Assembly (NCBI GenBank): GCA_903832665.1
Contig: CAILCG010000014.1
Span: 398,581 to 462,580 of the forward strand
Direction of reading: 5' to 3'
From: an uncultured Methanomicrobiales archaeon
GTDB lineage: Archaea > Halobacteriota > Methanomicrobia > Methanomicrobiales > Methanospirillaceae
Length of the DNA stretch: 64,000 bases
Shown: positions 8,492 to 17,534 of the stretch, in pieces
How positions within the stretch are numbered: position 1 is the stretch's first letter
How the letters are laid out: each line of letters opens with the position of its first letter
Made by a program: the position numbers and the translations under genes
Notes under the pieces: model-generated
What the model saw: only the letters and a program-made list of their open reading frames with translations
What the model was told of the DNA's origin: nothing
Databases searched by the model: none

Positions 8492-8995
8492 TCAGGCAAG
8501 TGCCGGGACCGTGTCTGCCCAGGTCTCGACCTTTGTCCGGATGGCATCATCGGAGTACGAGGTGATGCTGATGCGCTGGCGGGAGAAGTTCACCATGTAG
8601 ATCTCACCGCCGGCATCGTGACACTTCAGGGTTGCACTGTAGGCCTCATTGTCGGTGTCGTGGATTGCGGTACCGCCGTGGGCGGTCGCAAGGGCCGTGT
8701 TGGCGAGGAGCGATGCTGCTCCCGTGTTGAACCCGGCGATGGAGTTGTACCTGTCCGATACGGTTCCGACCGTCTTTGCATCGGCGTCCTGGTAAAAGAT
8801 CCTGACGGTGTAGGATTCCCGGGTCTTCTCTACCGGGTTGTGGTTCTCCCCGGCGGTCATATAGGCTACACAGGCAAACGGGTTGTCGGGGATGACCGAC
8901 TGGACGATCGAGTTGAAGGTTGCCACGTCTGCGATCGGTTCTGCGAGTTCGCGAATTGCGCTCTTGGTTACGGTGCTCTGTAAGAAATCTGCCAT
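8492..8995 (-). CDS. hypothetical soluble protein, first gene of unknown operon
   Basis: 'MADFLQSTVTKSAIRELAEPIADVATFNSIVQSVIPDNPFACVAYMTAGENHNPVEKTRESYTVRIFYQDADAKTVGTVSDRYNSIAGFNTGAA...'; AGAGGG upstream of ATG. Confidence 0.7.
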   Translation of the reverse strand: MADFLQSTVTKSAIRELAEPIADVATFNSIVQSVIPDNPFACVAYMTAGENHNPVEKTRESYTVRIFYQDADAKTVGTVSDRYNSIAGFNTGAASLLANTALATAHGGTAIHDTDNEAYSATLKCHDAGGEIYMVNFSRQRISITSYSDDAIRTKVETWADTVPALA

Positions 8996-9268
8996 GTTTT
9001 TTCCCTCTGGTTTTTTTGTTTTTTCTGCGGGAGGTTCACCGAACTTCCCGTTTTGTCGCGGGGCCCTTTGACATACCAATATAGGTTTTTATCAGGTATC
9101 GGCGTGACTGAATGCCGATTTTTTTCAAAAAATGGGGCAGGCATTGCGGAGGATTGCTCGAACCGGGCTGTACCCGTTGCCCGTTTTCGTTTGCCAAAAT
9201 GTACGGTGGGGACCGGTGCCCGGGCGCTCGCCAATTGCAAATTCCTGCCTCTTGCTGGCTTTGCGCGA

Positions 9269-9286
9269 AAAACAAAATTTTGTTTT
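9269..9286. promoter_or_regulatory. perfect 18-bp palindrome AAAACAAAATTTTGTTTT abutting a TATA-like stretch
   Basis: Self-complementary sequence followed by ATATACC; ~270 bp upstream of the 8995 start. Confidence 0.4.
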
Positions 9287-9523
9287 ATATACCCCTTTGT
9301 TTCCGCTGCTGATATCCCACCATTCGATCGGTAATGTCGGGTATGAATTACGAATCTCTGCCGGATTTTACTCGTAATAGTAAGAAAAAGGAGTTCCGGA
9401 GAATGCAACGTTTTTTATTAAAGCGCTTTTTGGGGCTGCGGCATCTGAGGCCGTCGCCCCTGCCGCACGGGAATCCCCCGATGTAACGATAACCCTCACG
9501 AGATTGGACTTCCGAAACGGGGG

Positions 9524-9544
9524 TCAAGGGGGTGCTCCCCTTGA
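9524..9544. repeat. perfect 8-bp stem hairpin TCAAGGGG-GTGCT-CCCCTTGA
   Basis: Read directly from sequence; intergenic GC-rich stretch. Confidence 0.5.
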
Positions 9545-9655
9545 GATACCTCCCCCTCGGAGGGAGAGAGGGTCACGCCCATAAATGTTGAAGAAACGAA
9601 CCGAATCACAGGATTATAAAAAAGTTCTACCGTGCCGAAAAAGGGGAGATGCCGG

Positions 9656-10249
9656 TCAGGGATTTAAAAACTCTGATGGCATCGATGGAAGCAACCGGCT
9701 ATCCATTTTTTGTCGGGCAGCATGCTCTTTCTTACCACGACAGCTCTTGGCGCAGTGCCGGGTTCCCTTACCGGTTTTCGGTCGTGCTGTCCTCAAGCGA
9801 ATCGTGTAGTAATGTTGTTGTGTCCGGATCACCGAGATCCGGAATGTCTGTTCTCCCCGCTGCCAGATGACCCTGGCGACGATGGCCGGTACGAGATAGA
9901 GGGGGATGTCCTGCTCAACAAAGGAACAGCTCTTTGAAACATTCCGGGAGACCGAGGCGGAACGGGGGCGGATCATCTTCGCGGGTGTGACCGTCTGGCT
10001 CTTTGTCGTTGGTGCCATTCCGCATCCGGGTCTCTGCGTTGCCGTACATCCCGGCAATGGAGCGGGAATGACAGGGATCGGATCCTGCCGGGTTGCGGCA
10101 TGGAGTGCGGAGGCACGGCCGACTTTTGCCGGGAGCGGCTTATCGATCATGATCCCGGGAATGATTGGGGAGGGAAGGACCGGGTGAACAACCGACAGGC
10201 CGGGTCTCATGACGGGACAGCTCTCTCGCAATGCTTCGATCAGCTGCAT
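9656..10249 (-). CDS. hypothetical protein
   Basis: 197 aa from ATG at 10249 with GGTGA upstream; last gene of the 9.65-11.7 kb cluster; composition unusual so coding status uncertain. Confidence 0.4.
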   Translation of the reverse strand: MQLIEALRESCPVMRPGLSVVHPVLPSPIIPGIMIDKPLPAKVGRASALHAATRQDPIPVIPAPLPGCTATQRPGCGMAPTTKSQTVTPAKMIRPRSASVSRNVSKSCSFVEQDIPLYLVPAIVARVIWQRGEQTFRISVIRTQQHYYTIRLRTARPKTGKGTRHCAKSCRGKKEHAARQKMDSRLLPSMPSEFLNP

Positions 10250-10354
10250 AGGTTCACCTTGCACTTTCCCTTGCGTTCAATCCAGATTCCTTTTGAAGCA
10301 ACCTGGAAAAATTTCTTACACGGCTTGTGCATCAGGCCGTTCCGGTTCCAGCAT

Positions 10355-10720
10355 TCAGACACGGGAAACCTCCCGGATGCTGTCTTCTAGCACTTCAAGA
10401 CAGGTAAAACGGCCGGTAGCGTTCTTAATCCAGATCTCAAGGTGAGGGGCTGCGGTCCCGATCCGGAGAGGGAAGAGCCGCCGGAGGAGCTGGGCATCAT
10501 CGTGGCAAAATGCTTCGGTTGCAGGGAAACCGGTGAGTGGCCGGTTTGTCTGTTTGAGCTTGAGGTAGAGCAGTTCGGTAGTAATCCGCTGTGCCATGAG
10601 ATGGACCGGCTTATGGGGGGTGGGAAAGCAGGGCCGCATAGGCACGACTGCGAACCCCTTCTCTTCCAGCAGTGATGTTGCAGCACGCTCAATAGGTGAG
10701 AACCGTACGGTAGTCTTCAC
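10355..10720 (-). CDS. hypothetical protein, member 3 of tandem diverged paralogs
   Basis: 121 aa; shares LxxxGFxV ... LLRRL ... LEIWI ... LEVLEDSI pattern with the two upstream ORFs; 4-nt overlap with upstream gene. Confidence 0.6.
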   Translation of the reverse strand: MKTTVRFSPIERAATSLLEEKGFAVVPMRPCFPTPHKPVHLMAQRITTELLYLKLKQTNRPLTGFPATEAFCHDDAQLLRRLFPLRIGTAAPHLEIWIKNATGRFTCLEVLEDSIREVSRV

Positions 10721-11118
10721 AGTACTTCCTCCACGAGGATACGTATGGTTAATTTTCCCGTTGGAGGAATTTCCTGGATCCGGTCCGGCAGGATCGCAAA
10801 GCAGTGGTATCCATGGTTTACTCTATAGAGCCAGATCTCAAACCGTATCGGGGAATCCGGGTGTCGTGCCATTTCGGTTCGATATCGCAGGATAGCCCGG
10901 GTAAAGCATTGTTCCACCGTATCGATCGTTGCCGGACGGTGCGACACCTTATAGATCCGGATATAGCGTGTTTCGCCGGATTTCCCGGCAACGAGATAGG
11001 CCGGGGGCAGCCGCTTGTCCTGCCCGTTGGGAACGATGCGAACCTCATACCCGTTCAGCCCGAGCTGTTCGCTGGCTCCCTGTTCCAGTACGGTGCAGCG
11101 TCGGCTGGTCATCCCCAA
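10717..11118 (-). CDS. hypothetical protein, member 2 of tandem diverged paralogs
   Basis: 133 aa; LGLNGYEV ... GETRYIRIYK ... ILRYR ... FEIWL ... ILPDRI. Confidence 0.6.
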   Translation of the reverse strand: MGMTSRRCTVLEQGASEQLGLNGYEVRIVPNGQDKRLPPAYLVAGKSGETRYIRIYKVSHRPATIDTVEQCFTRAILRYRTEMARHPDSPIRFEIWLYRVNHGYHCFAILPDRIQEIPPTGKLTIRILVEEVL

Positions 11119-11507
11119 ACACCCCCGAGGCGCTGGGAAAGGACGGCTCCGTTTTTGTTATCGACAAGCTGGTCCGGCTGGACCTCGACCGCGAAATGTT
11201 TCCCAAGGGTCGTAACCAGGATCTCGTAGTGCTCCAGGGTTTTCGGTGGATTGTTTTTCATCTGCCTCCTGAGGACACGGATCTCATCTTCACAGTACCG
11301 GGCAACTTCCGCGATAGAAGTGAGGGTGTTGGGGCAGATCTTCTGTTTCACGTGGAGGGTCTCTCCGAACCGTGTGCAGACAAACGTCTCGGGGGTATCC
11401 CGCTCCTGGAGCGATACAGACCGTATCACTTTGTAGCCGCGGCGGTTGAGGTAATGGGCAGCCTTCCGCGAGATCGTGTGAAGCACGTTTGCTGTCATGC
11501 TGCACAT
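11109..11507 (-). CDS. hypothetical protein, member 1 of tandem diverged paralogs
   Basis: 132 aa from internal Met; LNRRGYKV ... GETLHVKQK ... IRVLRR ... YEILV ... VQPDQL. Confidence 0.6.
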   Translation of the reverse strand: MCSMTANVLHTISRKAAHYLNRRGYKVIRSVSLQERDTPETFVCTRFGETLHVKQKICPNTLTSIAEVARYCEDEIRVLRRQMKNNPPKTLEHYEILVTTLGKHFAVEVQPDQLVDNKNGAVLSQRLGGVWG

Positions 11508-11695
11508 CGCCCTGCCACCACTGTACTGCAGTTGTTCCGTGCCGGGACTTGGGATCGCGGTTCTTTTGGCACGATCTTCCGGTACCCGAATTCGCCGATG
11601 ATCTTTCCAATACTGTAGAGGCCCGTAAGTTTTTCGTTCGCCTCTGTTGCTTCCTGAGTCACTTTCAAGGGTTTGTTGGCAGATATGTTCTGCAT
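11495..11695 (-). CDS. small hypothetical protein
   Basis: 66 aa 'MQNISANKPLKVTQEATEANEKLTGLYSIGKIIGEFGYRKIVPKEPRSQ...'; GGTGG upstream, overlaps next start. Confidence 0.5.
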   Translation of the reverse strand: MQNISANKPLKVTQEATEANEKLTGLYSIGKIIGEFGYRKIVPKEPRSQVPARNNCSTVVAGRCAA

Positions 11696-12937
11696 AATTT
11701 CCACCGATTTTTTCCTGTTGTTCACCTGCATTACCGGAACGAGCGGGACTTTGGAGCGGCCACTCGTTCATGATGTTTGAAAAAAGACGTCGGTACCGGT
11801 GATTCCGGGTAGAGCCCGGGCTGCAATCCCGATCTGGTGTGCCTGCTTTGGATTCGGCAGGTCCCCTGTCGGATGAGAGCCGCGAGAACTACTCAGATAC
11901 CGGATACCGGCGTCTGACGATTACCAAAAAATGTGAAGAGCGAGAATACGGGGTCATGGCTGCTCGTGATCCTGTACCGAAGCCCCAGGTTCAGTGCCAG
12001 TACTGCGCCAGTTGGGATAATGTATCCGGAGAACAGAAGGCACACTGAAACGGAGGGAGTTCCCAGAGGGTAGGTGACGGGAATAAATCCGGCTTTAATA
12101 GCCTTTACCGTCTTTTTTATCCTCATTTTCAGGTGCGCTACAAGTTTCTGGATCATTGTAATAAACAAAACTGGAGTATTCGCCTATTTAAAATACACGT
12201 AACCTGCGGGTTATACGAATCATTTTTAAGAAAAATCTGCCCGTAAAATGATTAATTTGAAATTTTTGCGGGAGATTTTTCGGTACGCGGCTGAAATTTT
12301 TTGAAAATTGCCAGAATATGATGAATCTTGTGGTTAAACGGGATTTTAAGCGCGGGAGGTGCCGCAAAATAATTTTTTTTTTACGTTCAATGCATGATCT
12401 TTTTAGATTTTTTTTAGCATGGATTAAAAGCCAGAAAAAGCATCGGAAAGGGAATTTATCAACCCGGCTTTTCAACATACGTATTTCCCGAAATTGTATC
12501 CTGAAAAAAAGTCCTTTTTTTTACAGAAATCCGCATAAAGAAATGATCCGGCATTCACATTCTGGCAGGGTTTCGTGTGCCCGGATTGAGCAAACTACGT
12601 GGCGAAAAAAGCCCTGGTTTAAAGGCCATTGGGAGCCATTGGGCGATGGCGTTTCCGCTCGTATTTCGGCAATCGGGGTGAGATCCCGGGATATTTCCAA
12701 TGAGGGGCAAATCCGGGGGTTTTGCGGGGTTTTCCGGAACCGGTTTTGGGAAACGGAGCCCGCAGAGGGCTTAATTTAGTGGATCTCAGATCCCTCCGGA
12801 ATTATCCTTTTTAAGCCAATACCCTACGCAATCTGCAAATGAACTGAATATAAATGAAAAACAGTTAACACTATTTCCTTTTTAGAACGACTTATTACCG
12901 CACCCACCTATATTTTTACTCATACCAGGTGTCGTGA

Positions 12938-13666
12938 ATGGATGAAATCATCACCGGAATCGATCAGGCTTTCAACCTGATCGTTACCTTAAACCCGGAA
13001 GTCCTGCACATCGCCGCCCTCTCGGTCTATATTTCCCTTGCTGCAACGATCCTTGCTGCCTGCGTGTCCATCCCTCTGGGAGGATTGATCCACTTCCGCG
13101 AATTCCCCGGGAAACGGGCCCTCAGGATGATCATCCAGACACTCTATTCCGTCCCGACCGTGGTTGTCGGCCTGCTGTTATATCTCCTGCTTTCGCGCAG
13201 CGGCCCCCTCGGATTTTTTGGGCTTCTCTTTACACCGGAAGGCATGATCCTCGGGCAGATGATACTCATCATCCCGATCATCACCGGCCTCGTGATCTCT
13301 GCACTCAGCGGTGTCGACCGGAACATCAGCGACACGCTGGTCTCGCTGGGCGCAACTGAGTTCCAGAGCATTCTCCAGATTGTAAAGGAAGCTCGCCTCG
13401 CGATCCTCACCGCGGTGATCCTCGCGTTTGGGAGAGCCATCTCGGAAGTAGGGGTAGCGATGATGATCGGGGGAAATATCGCGGGCCAGACCCGGGTCCT
13501 GACCACCGCCATTGCTCTCCAGACGGGTATGGGGGACTTCGGATTCTCTATCGCACTCGGCATTATTCTCCTTATCATTGCACTCATCGTGGTAGTGGCG
13601 CTGAACCTCGTCACCTCGGGTCTATCGTTTGAGCACGAGCGGGCCCTGGGAGGACCGCGAACATGA
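12938..13666 (+). CDS. tupB: tungstate ABC transporter permease
   Basis: 'LHIAALSVYISLAATILAACVSIPLGGLIHF', 'TLYSVPTVVVGLLLYLLLSRSGPLGFFGLLFTPEGMILGQMILIIPII', 'GRAISEVGVAMMIGGNIAGQTRVLTTAI'. Confidence 0.85.
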   Translation: MDEIITGIDQAFNLIVTLNPEVLHIAALSVYISLAATILAACVSIPLGGLIHFREFPGKRALRMIIQTLYSVPTVVVGLLLYLLLSRSGPLGFFGLLFTPEGMILGQMILIIPIITGLVISALSGVDRNISDTLVSLGATEFQSILQIVKEARLAILTAVILAFGRAISEVGVAMMIGGNIAGQTRVLTTAIALQTGMGDFGFSIALGIILLIIALIVVVALNLVTSGLSFEHERALGGPRT

Positions 13667-14745
13667 TCCGGATAACCAACCTTTCCCGCGAGGCGGGCGG
13701 AAGGAAAATTCTTGATGATATCAACCTGGAGATCCGGCGCGGCGAGATCTTCACCCTCATCGGTCCCTCCGGAAGCGGCAAGACCACCCTGCTGCGGCTG
13801 CTCGACCTGCTCGACCGGCCTACGGCCGGAAAGATCCTGTTTGACGGGCAGGATACCGCGAGAACCGAACATGACCGCCTTACCATCCGCCGCCGCATGG
13901 GAATGGTCTTCCAGAAATCCGCCGCACTCAATACCACCGTTGCAGAAAACGTGGCTTTTGGCCTGAAATTCCGGGGCACCGACCCTGACCAGATTGCACC
14001 GCGTGTCACTGCAGCACTGGAACTGGTCGGGCTCAGGGGATTTGAAAAGCGCAGGGCAGTCACCCTTTCCGGTGGCGAGATGCAGCGGGTGGCAATTGCC
14101 CGGGCCATGGTCACGAGGCCCGAAGTGCTCCTCCTGGATGAGCCTACCGCAAATCTCGACCCGGTCTCAACCGAGATCATCGAGGATCTGCTCATAAAAA
14201 TTAACAGCGAGATGCACACAACCATCCTCTTCTCTACCCACGATATGATCCAGGGCCAGCGCCTCGCACACCGGATCGGGGTGATCATGAACGGGCGCCT
14301 GGCACAGGTCGGCACCCTGCATGATATCTTCTACCAGCCCAACGGGAGGGAGGTTGCGCGGTTCGTCGGGATCGATACAGTCCTTAAAGGAATAGTGCAG
14401 TCCAGTGACCGGGGGATCGCAACCATCGCAATCGGCAACGCCAGGTTCGAAGTGGTCACGTCATGCCCGCCGGGAAAAAATGTAGCCCTCTATATCCGGC
14501 CCGAAGAAGTTACCATCTCCCTATCCGATGGGGCAAATAAGACCAGCGCCCGCAACCAGCTTGACGGGACCATAACAAAACTGGTCTCGCTCGGGCCCTT
14601 CATCCGGGTCACGGTGGATTGCGGGGTGCCCATCACCGCCCTGATTACAGCACGTTCCTGCAGCGAACTCGGCCTCTCACCCGGCATGACAGTCGTGGGG
14701 AGTGTCAAAGCTTCGGCGATTCACGTACGAGCAGATCCTGCGTGA
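13663..14745 (+). CDS. tupC: tungstate/molybdate ABC transporter ATP-binding protein with TOBE-like C-terminus
   Basis: Walker A 'GPSGSGKTTLL', 'LSGGEMQRVAIARAM', 'LLLDEPTANLDP', C-terminal 'YIRPEEVTISL...'; overlaps tupB stop. Confidence 0.85.
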   Translation: MIRITNLSREAGGRKILDDINLEIRRGEIFTLIGPSGSGKTTLLRLLDLLDRPTAGKILFDGQDTARTEHDRLTIRRRMGMVFQKSAALNTTVAENVAFGLKFRGTDPDQIAPRVTAALELVGLRGFEKRRAVTLSGGEMQRVAIARAMVTRPEVLLLDEPTANLDPVSTEIIEDLLIKINSEMHTTILFSTHDMIQGQRLAHRIGVIMNGRLAQVGTLHDIFYQPNGREVARFVGIDTVLKGIVQSSDRGIATIAIGNARFEVVTSCPPGKNVALYIRPEEVTISLSDGANKTSARNQLDGTITKLVSLGPFIRVTVDCGVPITALITARSCSELGLSPGMTVVGSVKASAIHVRADPA

Positions 14746-14799
14746 ATACTATTCAATAAATTTATCTGTTTGCCCCCGTAACAGTCAATGAGACGCACT

Positions 14800-14988
14800 A
14801 TGGCTGACCCGCTGACAGATATCCTGATTTACGTAGGTATCGGGATCATCACCTTTACAATCGGTATGATCCTCGGATACCAGTTACTCATCATGTACTA
14901 TACGAAACGATTCATGGTGATTGCCGCAAAATGTTCGGATGCGGATTCGGTTATCCCGATGGTGGATGAACTCGCGAGGGAGACGTAA
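14800..14988 (+). CDS. small single-TM protein
   Basis: MADPLTDILIYVGIGIITFTIGMILGYQLLIMYYTKRFMVIAAKCSDADSVIPMVDELARET. Confidence 0.55.
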   Translation: MADPLTDILIYVGIGIITFTIGMILGYQLLIMYYTKRFMVIAAKCSDADSVIPMVDELARET

Positions 14989-15006
14989 AAAAACGGAGGG
15001 AAGAAG

Positions 15007-15192
15007 ATGGTTGATGTCGTAAATTACACCCTGATCATAGTCACCTGTTTCTGTTTCGGGCTTATCGTCAGCTTCCAGGTCGCGCACATCCATTACTGCC
15101 GGAAACTCACCACGCTGGTGCGCCGATCCATAGCCACAAAAACGATCGCGCCGGTCCTGGCTGAGTACGAGATGCTCAAAGCCAAAAAATAA
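15007..15192 (+). CDS. small single-TM protein, similar architecture to preceding ORF
   Basis: MVDVVNYTLIIVTCFCFGLIVSFQVAHIHYCRKLTTLVRRSIATKTIAPVLAEYEMLKAKK; GGAGGGAAG upstream. Confidence 0.55.
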   Translation: MVDVVNYTLIIVTCFCFGLIVSFQVAHIHYCRKLTTLVRRSIATKTIAPVLAEYEMLKAKK

Positions 15193-15256
15193 CTATTTTT
15201 TTTGCTGTTTTACCCCATCAGAGCTGGTTAATACGAGGGTCACCAATAGTTAGGTA

Positions 15257-16045
15257 ATGCGCTGCACAACACTTGCCAGCGGGAGCAAGGGCAACTGCTT
15301 TTTTATTGAAGGAGATAATGGCGCACTGCTCATTGACGCAGGACTGAGCGCCAAGGAGACGCTGGGGCGCATTGCTGCGGCCGGGCTTGATGCTACCCAA
15401 ATACAGGCTGTGCTGGTCACCCATGAGCATGGCGATCATATCCGGGGGCTGGATGTGCTCATCAGGAAACTCAACATTCCTTCCTATGCAACGGAAGGTA
15501 CGTTTTACGATTTCCTGCACCACCGGCGTACTTCAGATAAGCCGGTGGATTGCCGGAGATGCCGGTATGATGAAGAATTTTCCGTGGGGGATTTCACCGT
15601 TGAACCCTTTGCAACATCTCACGATGCTGCCGAACCCTGCGGGTTTATCATCCATGAAAACGGGCTGCGCATCGGGTACTGTACCGATACGGGTGTGCTC
15701 TCCTCCCTTATGGTGGAGAGACTCCGGCGCTGTGATGGCATTGTGCTGGAGAGCAATCACTGCCCGGATATGCTCGCCAACGGGCCGTATCCTGAATCCC
15801 TGAAGCGACGGATTCGCTCAAAGCGGGGACACCTCTCCAACCCCGCTGCCGCCTCCGGCCTGACGGCGCTCGGAAGAGATGTCCCCCGGGTGATTCTTGC
15901 ACACTTGAGCGAGACCAACAATACCCCCGAGCGGGTAACCGCCAGTGCCCGGGACGGGCTCGGACTCTTCTACGATGAGATGGACGTGATTGTCGCAACA
16001 CAGTGCGGCACGTCCCGGGCCAGCCCCCAGCACTTTTCATTATAG
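15257..16045 (+). CDS. MBL-fold metallohydrolase (YycJ/WalJ-like)
   Basis: 'TLASGSKGNCFFIEGDNGALLIDAG', 'VLVTHEHGDHIRGLDVL', 'GYCTDTG', 'LESNHCPDML'. Confidence 0.88.
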   Translation: MRCTTLASGSKGNCFFIEGDNGALLIDAGLSAKETLGRIAAAGLDATQIQAVLVTHEHGDHIRGLDVLIRKLNIPSYATEGTFYDFLHHRRTSDKPVDCRRCRYDEEFSVGDFTVEPFATSHDAAEPCGFIIHENGLRIGYCTDTGVLSSLMVERLRRCDGIVLESNHCPDMLANGPYPESLKRRIRSKRGHLSNPAAASGLTALGRDVPRVILAHLSETNNTPERVTASARDGLGLFYDEMDVIVATQCGTSRASPQHFSL

Positions 16046-16195
16046 GGATCTTAAAAAAAAGTGTTCGTCTTTTTCCCGGGAGTATGTGGGGAGAGAGAGT
16101 TCCTGCCGGCAAAAACGGTACCGTGCGGTCACCCTCTTCAGGAACTTAAATCCCAAAATCCAGCCCATGACCACTTTAAAAAAATAGGGAGCGGC

Positions 16196-16528
16196 TCAGC
16201 CCTTTCGGGTGCTCTCTTCGAGATCGAAAATCCAGCTGGCAACTGCCCGGAGTACCGTCATGGTCTTTTCGGTCTTGAAATGATTCCCGGTCTGGGTGAA
16301 GATACCATTATTATCCTTTGAGATCACTTCGTTGATCACCCAGACACCGAAGGGATCGGTGGTCACCGAGAGACCATTGGAGAAGCCCGGACAATTGATG
16401 AAAACTTCACCGGATTCATAATCGATATCAATTTTCAGATCGCGGTCTTCCCTCAGCACCATCTCTTTGAGGTATACAGACAGATCGTGGGCTGTCAGGC
16501 TCGTTTCAACATCATCTGGACGTAACAT
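16196..16528 (-). CDS. hypothetical protein
   Basis: 110 aa ORF with plausible codon usage. Confidence 0.5.
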   Translation of the reverse strand: MLRPDDVETSLTAHDLSVYLKEMVLREDRDLKIDIDYESGEVFINCPGFSNGLSVTTDPFGVWVINEVISKDNNGIFTQTGNHFKTEKTMTVLRAVASWIFDLEESTRKG

Positions 16529-16659
16529 AAGTCAATACTACCGCTGCCTACTGATAAAGGATTGTTTGAAACCCAAATTACAAAAGAATGAGGGGGTGTC
16601 CCCTCTGCCGGCGGTTGATTCCTGGATCGGGTCCCGGCCGGTTCACCCATTGTTGCGCT

Positions 16660-17348
16660 TCAGCCAAGTTTCCATGCGGCCTGATTCTGGTAATCGAGGT
16701 TACTCACCACGTAGGTCGTGGCGGGAATAACCGGAGCCGGTACCTCGTAAATAAGATAGCCGTCAGCCGCGTTGCTTTCACCGGGCTGGACATATCCCAC
16801 TTCTCCGCCCCGGCCGATCTGGTAATCATATTGTGTCCCGAATACCTTGTCGATAACCACATCTGAGCTATGGACCGAGGAATAGCTCGTCTTTCCGCCC
16901 GTATACACGACAAACTATTGTGCTGCAGGAGCATTCACCGCCTTGATACCGGTATTGGCGACCCGGACATACACGAACAGGAACGTGTTACCGGGCTTCG
17001 GGGTCTCGATATTGTAACCGGGCTGAAGCTCAAGGGGTTGAGATGTAGCGACCTGCTCCCGGGGACTGTTCCAGGAAGGAGAAGTCCAAGTGTAGGTAGG
17101 TCGTACTTCATACCGGTACACGGTTCCCTTTCCCTGCCGTTCCCCGCTCCCGAAGGAGGCGTACTGATTCAGGGCAAGGGCATTGGGAAAGGGTACAGCG
17201 TCGGGGTTGCAGTGGGAATGGATGTGACCACGGCAGTGGTGGGCACAACGGTCGGTGTCGGAACTTGCGGGGATGTACTGGTGCATCCCGAAGAGAGGAG
17301 CACCAGGAACAGTACTCCCATGACGGTAAGGGGATAAAAGATTTTCAT
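16660..17348 (-). pseudogene. secreted lipoprotein, disrupted by frameshift (~17190) and in-frame TAG (16915-16917)
   Basis: N-terminal lipobox 'FLVLLSSGCTST' in one frame; continuation 'ALALNQYASFGSGERQGKGTVYRYEVRPTYTW...' in another; homologous-looking coding continues past TAG as 'FVVYTGGKTSYSSVHSSDVVIDKVFG...'. Confidence 0.75.
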
Positions 17349-17534
17349 ACAGTACCTCACAGGGTCTGGTTCACCAGGCCCTGAAATTACACCCACTCTG
17401 CTTCATGGATATAAATAAGGATCCTCCCTGCTCAGGACAATTGCCGGTGAGGTCTCGGGTAATCACCCGCTCGTCAGGGAGCAACGGTCATCGCAGGAAA
17501 AAAGATCCGTCACTGGCAGAGGCTGTTAAAAAAA

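Noticed and set aside
11893-12168. 91 aa minus ORF
   Set aside because: Possible small membrane protein, but the start is a weak TTG and evidence is too thin to call
12318-12779. 153 aa plus-strand ORF
   Set aside because: Low-complexity, AT-rich translation (FFFLRSMHDLFRFFLAW) with no protein-like pattern; likely intergenic sequence upstream of tupB
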